From assembly GCF_905147045.1 (NCBI RefSeq), contig NC_065918.1, forward strand, positions 16,058,001-16,122,000: DNA of 64,000 nucleotides, written 5' to 3'. Shown piece after piece: positions 26,401 to 38,400 of the stretch; position 1 is the stretch's first letter, and every line of letters starts with the position of its first letter. The position numbers and the translations under genes are program-made. Below the pieces are notes generated by a model. That model was not told the DNA's origin, did not search any database, and was given only the letters and a program-made list of their open reading frames with translations. This DNA is from Nymphalis io (lineage: Eukaryota; Arthropoda; Insecta; Lepidoptera; Nymphalidae).

Positions 26401-29400
26401 GTGGGTGGTACCTACCCAGACGAACTTGCACAATGCCCTACCACCAGCAAAATTTATCAATATAAAGTAGCCCAACTGGTATTAAAACCAAGTTTGGCAA
26501 TGGCGGCCATTAAATTCACTATATCGAGATATCAAAAACATTTATATGTCTAATTAGTAGTTATATGTTCTGACTACCAACTATTATAATTTCCCTCCAA
26601 CCCGGGCCATACAAAGTTTTTATATACACAGTCAACTTGAATTTAGTATGTATTAGTATTATTATCTATAACAAAAATCAATATAAAACTGATCTCGCGT
26701 AATAAAAATGCAAATACATATATTGTGACATCAGAACAAGTACGAAGGGTATATTATTAACGTCGTATACCGATCGTAATAACGCCATGTGATTGACAAT
26801 TGCCTCATTACCAAAGAGCAATGAATCGTGACGAAGACAGCCACGGACGAACGGGCTGTCGGATTCAATAATATAAATTGGCTGTTTGTTCAAAGTGAAT
26901 CGAACAAAATTTTATATTAATTAAAAGCATGCAGCTTTTGACGATTTCAAAGCAGTTATATTCTCATACGTTCCATTACAATTTCTTTTTATTTTATGAT
27001 ATTTTATTATTCGCGGTCTGTTTCGAGTAATATCAAAAGGTAAATTATTTTAAAGTTAAAATTCTATTCAAATTTAAACTACAATAAATCTGTCGGACGT
27101 GTTCCAGCCTGTACGAGTGTTATATTTTAAATATATAATTTAGTCAAATTTTATTAATTTGCGAATGAACCGAACCATAGAAATACGTTGTGGTTTTTTT
27201 TATAGGTGTTTTGAAATATAGATCTTGTCCATCCCACATGTCGATTCTTAATATTGGTTAAGAGTTAAATGCTTAATAGTTTTAAATATTACGAAGAGTA
27301 TAAATAGTAAAAATATAATTTCCTCTGTCACTTTTATGGAAATATCGAACTTATAGACGTTGCATAGCGTGTTATTAAACAATGCTGTCTTTTTTTTTCG
27401 AGTGTCAAATTAATAATGTTAGAAAGAGCGAAATTAATGTTTAACTAAAATAGTATTAAAAATAAATGTGTCTTGTAATTGTTAGTGATATTTTTGTTTC
27501 ACATTATCATTATTATTTTTAAATTTTAACTACAATATTTCAAACGTTATAATATGGAGCTCTTTATTTACGTTCATTAACGTCTGGTTTGATCCAGAAT
27601 TGAAAATGAACGTGAATATAGGTTTTTTGATTATTTTAAAATCTGAGGTAAGGTTTAGCGTGCACGGGTGGAGCGAAATTAATCGTTGCTCACACAAGTT
27701 ATAAACTTCAATTTTGTAATAATGTTATTAAGGTGACGTACGCCGGAGGATGACTTTAAGGCAATTGTAAAATAACCACAAAGCTTAGAAATAATATAGC
27801 CATATTGTTTAAGCACCGTAGAATAAGAATATAACTATGGCATGTTACATTATTTTGTTATATATGTTTTTATGTTAGTATATATGTATGTATGTATAAG
27901 TGTATATGTTTAAATGTATATATTTATATAAGTTTGTTGGTATGTTACATATTTTATAAGGCTTATAAGTATTCAATAAATTTTAAGTATAAGTCATTCG
28001 CACACTGCCCCCGATTAATGTTCCTGGCTAAAAAAACAAAAAATATTTATTTTTACAGAGTTTGCCTGAAAGAGATCACTGTAAGTGATATAATAATATC
28101 CTGAGACATTATTCAAACACGGCCATCTGATCCCAAATTAAGCAGAGATTGTACTATGGAAACCAGACAACTGATATACTACATATACAACTTTTCTTTT
28201 GTAAGTACATACTAATATAGATAATTACACCCGACTCAGGACAAACAGACATGTTCATGCACACAAATGTCTGCCCTGGGAATGGGAATCGAACCCACAA
28301 TCTACCAACCACATCCAGTCAGATGATACGTCGTGATAACGCCGCCTTTGCATACTATATGTACTACTTAATTTTTATATGTTTGTAAATTGTTTGCAAT
28401 AAAGTATAAATAAATAAATATTTTAGCTTGCTAAGAATATCAGAGTTAACGAGTCAAGTAAATATATTCATTAATAAAAAAGAATAACCACTGAGATTCT
28501 TGCTGGTTCTTCTCAGTAGAATCAACATTAAGAATCGATGGTAGCGCTTGACGATTCATAACTACTTGTCAATGTATATATTTATAAAAATATATTGATT
28601 TGAATAAAAATATCGGAATGAGGTGCGTTGCTACGTATGAAATAATAATCAACCAGCAATAAATGAAGGGCATTATATTTCAATTTATCTCTTTAACAGC
28701 AAGGGAGTGGGATATTAACACGGTGGCACAGTGGTAGATTTTGATCGACATGTGCGTTTTCAAATCTTTGAGAGTTCCATGGAGTTTTTACATGTTGAAT
28801 TCGTGTTTGTAATGAATTCGTCTCGTGTTCGTTGATGAAGAATAACAGCTCGCGGAGATCGCCTGTATGTGGCAGTTTAATATCTATCAAATGTGTATCG
28901 ACCAACCCGCATTGAAGCGAGGAATACGTCCAAACCTTCTACCTAAGAGAGGAGGTCTAGCAATTACGCTATTGGCTGTTATATTAACGTTTTCTTGCAA
29001 TAAACAATTACATTGGTCGATTTAAGATAGTACAGTACGATAAGCAATAACGATCAAATTACATTTTAAGATGTCGCAATGATTGCACAAATTAATTTAC
29101 TTGGACAATGTACAAAGCTTTACTTGACCGCTGTATTAATAGTGACATTCCCAACCCAAGGTGCTCTTAAGCACATAACATTTATCCAGTAATCTACATG
29201 TAGATGTACATACATACATGTAGATCAGTGAGCATTCGTGTCTATATATTATATTATATGTAGAAATATTTCTTTGTCTGTCAGACTTTTTTTTGTTACA
29301 ATAAAATGTGTCACGTGACTATCACCATCACCTTTAGGTGTTAGCACTGTTAGATATATCAACTAATCTTTATCCAATAGGATCAAAGATCATTGTGTAT

Positions 29401-32400
29401 GCAATTACACTGGCTCGCTCCACTTAATGTACAGGAAAAACGATAAAAAGTATTATTATTGTACATAATATAAGGGATTACGGAGTATCCCAGAGCTGTT
29501 TCACCAGTAAAACTGCTTATCATGTAAATTAATGAACGGATTGAATGAGCGAATGTGTTAATTTCAGACGTAATAATTGAATCTATGTATGCCTTAAAGT
29601 GACCAAAGTCGTATACAAAGGAATTAGTGGTGAAATAAACTATCTCATTTCTAGCGAAGCAATTCCTGCGCAATACATTTCAATTGTTATTCCAACTCGT
29701 TTATATGAACGGCAGACACGAACCTTCATTTGCTCAGCTATTAAACCGGGCGATTAGTCGCGCACTTTCCTTAGTCGCTTGAGGTTACTGATTGTCAGGT
29801 ACTATCGATTTTCGAAACATATACATCTGAAGGTTTTGCATACACATTAAGTTCAGCCGGTTTGTTTGTATTTATTGAATAAGAATTGGTAGTAATAAAT
29901 TACTTGACTGCATATTCATATCGTTTGCATAATATATATGCAGAACAGAAAAAATACTTTTTTTTATAGAATAGGAAGGCGGACGAGCATTTGGGCCACC
30001 TGATGGTAAGCAACGACCATAGACATTGGCGTTGTAAGAAATATTAACCATCGCTTACATCAACAATGCGCCACCAAATTTGGGAACTAAGATGTTATGT
30101 CCCTTGTGCCTGTAATTACACTGGCTCACTCACCCGTCGAACCGGAACACAACAATACCAAGTACTGCTGTTATGCGGTAGAATATCTGATGAGTGGGTG
30201 GTACCTACAAAGACGAGCTTGCACAAAGCTGTACCACGAGTAAAACTATTAGTATAATACTGACTCTACGAATAGACTAGATTAGACTTACGACTTATAG
30301 TATAAAGCATACTTGACTGCATTGGCGGCAATATAAACCAAAGACAGATTACATTTTGATAACAACAATAGTCTTACTTTATTAACTTCCTGGCATCATC
30401 AAAAATTAAATATGTATTCAGTTTTACATTTCACTTTTATTATGATAATATTTATTTTATTTTATGTATAACAATAAAATTAGAATATAAGCTGTTATGC
30501 AATATCACTGAGTTATAATATTATTTTATGATGCAAAATCCAGTTACTGTACCGAAATTTGCGTTCGATTAAATTACAATAAAGAAATGCTTATTTATAA
30601 AATAAATGTATATTATTTATAAAACAGAAATTGTTTCAAAATTTAAAAAACTAGCTCACCTGTCCCGTAGACATTCCGAGTCCAAATTTCTGTATAGTAA
30701 AAACTGGACTCATATTGATAAACTGACTTACTCACTCGACTAATTCACATACACATTGCAGTTTTTATAAGACATTGAGTAATTAAAACCTTCGTGAAAT
30801 GAAAGATCCTTTATCTGTAATTGCTAGAAGGTTGGGTCACGACACCGCCCCGCCACTGACTTCAATTAAAAGAAATTTAGTTAGCACTACAAATTACTGA
30901 TACGATAGTGACGAGGTATTATTATTTGGTCAGATCGGCCTTTTCGCAGCTCACTGCGTGCGACGCTGGAGTTCCGAAGACTACCGCTCTCACGGGCGAA
31001 ATGAGCTTCAACTTTAAAGATTAACAAAGTCTATGCGTGTTCAAGGTAGTTGAACAATAGGCCATGATGTGTACCGACTTCCCTGTCGGTTTATGATGCG
31101 TTCGTTATAAATTGTTGTGATGGCGCTGTAGGCTGTCGGTAGTGTAATTGCCCTTTTAAAAGTCAATGCATTAAGCTGATCAGATTTCTATGTAATCGGA
31201 CTTTTTAGGTAAATTAATTGAATTCTTTCTAAAACTTCAAAATTACATTTGAAATAAAATAAACTTTTACGTTTCAAAATTTATATATTCATTTTTTTAT
31301 ATTGTACAATACGAGGTATCCAATGGTATTCATAATCCATCAATTTTATGCAACCACGGAATCATCGACTTTGCTCACTTACAATATAGCCCGTAACCGT
31401 TTGGCGGTGGAACCCGGGCAAGCAAAACTGAATTTATATGTGCTTAAATAATAATTTATCGTGATCATCGATAAAAGAAAATATCGCGAGGAGAGCCAAG
31501 CCTTAGCTAAGTAGCAGGAAATTTAGAGACTATTTTTTTTTTTTTATATAACTGTGTAATATATAAATATGACTTAATATGATATACATTATATTATTCT
31601 CCAAAGACGAAGTTAACTTGCAACAAACTAAGTTAAATAGTTCGCAATGTGTAGTATATGCGATAATTCACCGTTTCGAAATCACACTTAAAGTCCTTCG
31701 AAGCTCGGATTTGAGTTTGTTCAATCGATAGGATGTAAGCTTATTAACCGCCTTAACCGTCTGTTCCTGTCTATTACTTAGTTCAACGTAATTTCGTTTG
31801 AAATATTGACACGCTTAACTATAATTCAATCAGTTAATTAATTTCAAGTAGGTAAGAACGCGTGAATCTTAACCGATGAACGTGGGTTCAAACCCGGGCG
31901 AGCACCTCTGAATTTACATGTGCTTAATTTCTGTTTATAATTCATCTCGTGCTTTTCGGTGAAGGAAAACATCGCGAGGAAACCTGCATGTGTCTAATTT
32001 CATCGAAATTCTGCCACATGTGTATTCTACCAACCCGCACTGGAGCAGCGTGGTGGAATAAGCTCCAAACCTTCTCCTCAAAAAAGGGAGAGGAGGCCTT
32101 AGCCCAGCAGTGGGACATTTACAGGCTGTTACTGTACTGTACTGTAGGTAATCTATTCTACGTTCCATCTCAGATACATTTAACAATTAAAAAAAAATTT
32201 ATCATCAACTGTTTTTTTTATGTCTTTTTTTTACTAAATTGGTATTATCTAATTTTAAAATATATTTCTGTAAATTGAGTTCGAGTTGCCAGTAGATATT
32301 ATTTTTGTAATATTTATAATATTTCGTATAATTTTATTCGATAAAATAGATAAATCACGTTTATTTTGATATAAAATATGTATATATAATTACTTATATG

Positions 32401-35400
32401 TGAGTGAATTTGATGAAAAGCTCGATAGCTTAATAAATAATAATTAAATTAATTTTTGTTTGGAATATTATTATGAATGACATATTCGCCATATTTGATT
32501 TAACATGACGTCACAGCCTATGGACGTAATTAATATACGAAGCTAACGATGCCTCATTTGTCATCGTATAATAGCTGCACGGAAACATACATACGTAGGC
32601 TATGAAAATTATAAACCTATTATTATTTTGCTTAATAATATGTTAGTAAATTTCATTCGTTTCGAACAATAATACTGCAATAATATTACAACTAAATTTT
32701 AATTTATTCATTAATAAATAGTAACTTTTTTAAGAAACAATAACTGTAAGTCTGTTAATTTCTTTTGTGCACGCTCATCAAATAGTAATTTGTCATAGTT
32801 ATGTCCAGTAAGGCTAATATACTAATATTGCAAACAGGGCTGTCAACTAATGAAATTTTTTCCATTAATATGTATAATTTCTAGTATTCCCCGAATATTA
32901 AGACTAGGACTGTCAGTTATTAAAATTTATTTCGTGTTTTGTTGTTTATATTCGATAATTGAGAAATTAATGGCTGGATTTAAGTTTCTACAACATGTAA
33001 AAAACCGATAAAGGTAAACACAGTATAGCCTGATGGTCCTGTCTCTACCCTTATAAGTTTCTTTTTAATTAATTTTAAATTGACAATTTTAAAAACAATT
33101 GAAGTGTTTTGCATTACAAAAACAACAACAACAACTATTCTCTTTATTTTCAAATAAAATGTATATCTTTGTGTAAATTTATATATTGGGAACAGTTCAT
33201 CATTTCAAAATTAACTAAGTACTAATTTTAAGTCTGTTTTAATTCATGATAAAAATGTTACAGCCCTGTTGGAGAACGGAAAAGTTTTCGGTTCTATTTC
33301 ATTCAAGTAAAAAGTATCGAGCACACTTGCGCGTTTCGGTTTGTAATTCTGGTTAGTGAAGTTCAAGCCTAATAATTGTGTATGCGTTTGAGTTATATCG
33401 AGGACTTATTATAATATCTTTACCCCGGAAGCAATTCCTAAGGGAGACTGGCCAACTGCGCATAATATATTATAGTTCACATTATGCGAAGGGACTCATA
33501 ATCCATTCGATCACAAATAATTCAGGTGCAGGAACCAGGCTTAACCACTGCCAAAGATAATAAAAAATTATTGTCAGAAACCAAATTACTTTTAAATGTC
33601 CGAATCAGTATTTCAATGAATTGAAACCACGAGGTTTTGAAAAACCTCGAGGTCTGTAGCCGTATCCTATCGTTGTGAAAATCTGTCGCTTCGCTTTGTC
33701 GTGAAGGTATAGTAGTTACCTGAAACACAATATTGTATAGAGCAATTTCTCTGACGCATAATATCGTATGCATACGAAATGATTAATCTAATCTAAATTC
33801 TAACTCAATCGATGCAATACGGTTTCGATATATCACAAATTTAAATAAGCAACTTCGTGAGTGTATGTAAATGTCGAGAAACATATAATCCCATTTCTAT
33901 TTTACCTAAGAAACAAAGACATGTCGATATATATATATTTTTTAATTTAGAACGAATTGTCCAGAGAATACAAGATGAAACACATTAAATGAAAGAACAA
34001 ATTAAGATTTTAAACGTTAAGTCTACCAACTACAATTCTTCTTGCCAGTGCGACGCTAGAAGAGGCCTCGTTATGGTAATTACATTATTACCTCCTTAAG
34101 TTAAAAATCTTACGCTACCAGCACCGACTGCACCTCAGGCATATTATAGAATTTTTCTTATTAAACTTAGTTAAAATACAGATAAAATTTGGTAGGTATA
34201 TATGTATGTTTAAATAGGTCAAAGTCAAACCTTTCTCTTCTCTATTTGTCAATCGATTTTTTTGTTAGGTAGATAGTCGAGCTTTAGTTTAAAAAATAGC
34301 AGTTGTTATTAAGATCAATAGTAACAACAAGAAAATAATAGGTTTTCTTAAAAATTTTCAATAATAATTAGGTCACCGGTCGAACACAAGTAATATATAA
34401 TCATGACAATGTTATTCGTCGATTATCAACCACTAAGTCTTCATTAGCCAATCGTAATATTTTTACGTAAGCACTGTTAAGATTATATTTCATTTACCGA
34501 GACCAAGAATAGTTTTCAGTTGAAGAAAAGCGGCCTCCACTTTGGTAGTTCAAAGCCTACCTAATAAAATTTCTTTCCTTAGAGTTAAGTGCCAATGTTC
34601 GTATCATAAGTATTACTATATAGTAAAGTATTTTTAACTACGTACTGTTACGATATCCATGATACCCACGAGGGTAACAAGCAGATAAATAAATTAAAAA
34701 CATTGTTGCCAATATTATTTCGTATTTTTTTTTTTTTATTTAAAACTTAAAATGCATTTAACATTTTCATCGTTACGGATGTCTGATTAACTGCCCGAGT
34801 GATTCTATATTATTTTTAAGATTAATTCCGCTGTAGCGTATGCGTTTCCGACGGCGCTTAGCACGCCCCTTCCGAAAAACTCTCTATATTTTTTCCATGA
34901 GTTAAATGTACGATGATTTTAAATATCAAACAGTCTGACTTTTACAGACAAGTAACTAGCTCAGCGATTAGAATATAAATGTTTTATGAAAAAATATTCA
35001 ATCTTTATTAATAAACTTATTGCCCACCCCGACTTCGTAAGGGTAAAATAAGGAATATATCCCGTACATTTTTTAATCAATAAATACTGTTCGACCCCGT
35101 AATCAAAGTGGTTAGCTCTCGCCGTGGCATTTTTCTTATTTTTTGCGTCGTTATACTTTCCCAACTTCTAATCGAAAGGTCTGATTCATTTGTTTTATAT
35201 CAGGTATAATTTTGTACAGGTATTATTGAGTAAAAATGAAGAAAAAAAAAAACGAATCCGTAATTAAACAAACGTGAAGTGTCACATAGGAAACGTTAAG
35301 ATCACTTTTTCACAAGTGTAGCAAATGATACAGTCTACTTTTCGTTCTTCGAAATGTAATTAAAAAAGTCCCGGCACTTTTTTTACTATTCGAATTCCAT

Positions 35401-38400
35401 TGTATGTTGGAGTTTAAGCGATATACAGTTTGACCGGATTTTATTGTTGCATAGAATACGTTTTCGAGTGTTCTGATACTAGTTCGAAAAAAATTTGTTC
35501 ATTTTGCAACATAGCTACCAAATTAACGAACCCGTTCGAGTTAGTTTGTACTTAAGTAGTTTGTGCGCATGGATTCTATCGCGTAGTTATTCGGTTCAGA
35601 GATTCAAATGTCAAACAAGTAGTATCGAATTCTACTTTTGTTTTGTTTTTTTTTCGAATGCTTTCGAAAAAACAATTCCATAAAAAATTTAAAAAAAAAT
35701 ATCGATTATTTTAATTGCACTCAAAATCCAAAAAAAAAAATGTGATAATTTACTTCTTATAATGCTACAGAGTTTTTTTGTTACAGTAACAGTAACAGTA
35801 ACAGCCTGTTAATGTCCCACTGCTGGGCTAAGGCCTCCTCTCCCTTTTGAGGAGAAGGTTTTGGGGCTTATTCCACCACGCTGCTCCAATGCGGGTTGGT
35901 AGAATACACATGTGGCAGAATTTCAATGAAATTAGACACATGCAGGTTTCCTCACGATGTTTTCCTTCACCGTTAAGCACGAGATGAATTATAAACACAA
36001 ATTAAGCACATGAAAATTCAGTGGTGCTTGCCCGGTTGCTTGGTTTACCCACGATCATCGGTTAAGATTCAGGCGTTCTTACCACTAGGCCATCTCGGCT
36101 TTTTTTGTTATAATGCACTAATATATGGATTAACAGTATAATTTGAATGCATACATACTTTATAAATATTAAGTTTTGCCATACACTTCCTTTAAACGTA
36201 ATATTATACTGATGTATTATATAACCGGACAATAAAATTATAAGCACTTTACAGAAATATACGATATTTTAAGATGTCGAAAAATATGTCTAAAATTCAA
36301 TTATTTACTACATTATTAGTTATAATCGTTTAGTCTATAATCTATCTTTTAATGATTTAAAAGTCACACGAGAGATTACGCTCGTTGCTTATTATGGTTT
36401 TGACAATAGCTCATAATGTAATAATAGTCTGTTTAGATCAAATTCACTTTTTAACTAAGTATTTAATCATACAAAAATATAAAATATGAAATGTTTATAA
36501 AATGTACGTTAAATGTAATCTTAGAGCAACAAAGCATCACTAATATACTTCCGCCTACATTTACAGGCTCACTGACAAAGTTTTATAAGCGACTTATAAC
36601 TAATAACGGCTCCAGACGAGTGATGCTCTCGACTTAGGAACTAAGTCTTCGAACAATATTAAAATTACTGAACGTTAGACGTTCTGTTACTATCAGAAAT
36701 ACCAAAATATATATATAACGTAATTTAAAAAATAAATACTGTATAAACAATAATTAAATATGATTGATAATTTAAGAGGAAAATATTAATTTAAGAGGAG
36801 TTTCTGGTGGTAGAGCTTTGTGCAAGCTCGTCTGGGTAGGTACCACCTACTCATCAGATATTCTACTGCAAAACAGCAGTACTTGGTATTGTTGTGTTCC
36901 GGTTTAAAGGGTGAGTGAGCCAGTGTAATTACAGACACAAGGGACATAACATCTTGGTTCCCAAGGTTGGTGGCGCATTGGTGATGTAAGCGATGGTTAA
37001 CATTTCTTACAGTTCCAATATCTAAGGGCTTTAGTGAACACTTACCATCAGGTGGCCCATATGCTCGTCCGCCTTCCTATTCTATTTTACACAATCGTAT
37101 TTTTAAGATTAAACCGTCGTCTTGACCACGTTAATAAAATAAGCTGTATCGACAATAAGCAAACGTCTTAATCAATTATCCAAATCAATAGTATTTAATT
37201 GTAAGATATTTCGTAAAATCCAAACGAGTGCTCAATGAACTCACTCGATAAGTTGCAAGTCTGTCTACAGAGGATCAAACGTGTAATTAGTGCTGTTGTT
37301 TGTTTTTTTAACTGAATGTTTGCTAAATAAAAGTTTTAATGATGTTGATTTAACATTACAATATTTTATTTCTGAGACAGTAAAATATCTCACAAGAAAT
37401 TAATTAGCACAAGAGAAAGGGAGTGTACTTAGCATAGCAAATGCTAATTAAAATAAAGCGTCCTTTAAAACATTTTTATTCAACTGAACTGTTGAGAAAT
37501 GCTTTATAAATATATCATACCCACTACCAGTCAGATTCTTACAACCGGTATTTCAAAAGCTAACGATAATCTTATTAATTAGTCCATTAGAAATAATGAT
37601 TCAATAAGATTAATTGTTTTTTAAGTGACCCTGAAATTTTTCAAAACAGCATATTTATGATCTCATATTTATGAGATCCGATAAAAGAATGTAAAACAAC
37701 GCTTATTATTATTGGTTAAGTGGGATAGAAACCTTTTTCGTCGGTAAACCTCTCCGATATATTAGTCAAAATATTTTTTTCCAAATTTTGCCAAAAGTGA
37801 AACGATAAAAATTATGATATTTATAAGTTAAATATAAAAAACCAAAAGATATAATATACATACATACATATATATTATATTTACACACACTGTAGCAGTG
37901 TTGCGGAATTGGAGCATCTAAGGAGAATAAGAGTGTTCCTATCAGTTGGAGTTTTATATAATGACTAATGCCAAAGTTTATAGAAATAGGCGTCACAAAG
38001 GGAAAGGCCGTGATGCCCTTAAAAAAAATTAACTTAACGTACTCTTATGATACATACGGGTTGAGATGACGTGGCTCGACTCCAGTTTATTGCAATTACA
38101 CCCCAAAATTTACTTAATTCTAATATGCATAATAAATTAAAATGTTCACTTACTATTTCATCAGCAACAGGGTCGATGCGCTCTTCGACGTTCATGCTGG
38201 AACGGCTGCCTCGACTGCCCCGACTGCCCCGATTACTCCTTGAAGGGATAACTTTTCTGGTTGTGCACCTTGAATGCCTTACTTGATCCCGCGGAATTGG
38301 CGGCGTATTTCTTATCGAAGATACTTTGTCGATCGTAAACACCTTACCATTGCGGAAGCTGTAACAAAATATGTATAAGTTTATATGTTACACACAAATA

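Noticed and set aside
30858..30870. Opsin-type photoreceptor promoter element (RCSI-like)
   Set aside because: Only an approximate match, and further from the start site than usual; kept as a remark, not a call.
38071..38286. 71-codon plus-strand frame
   Set aside because: It is antisense to CNG exon 3, open only because of the GSR-coding repeats.
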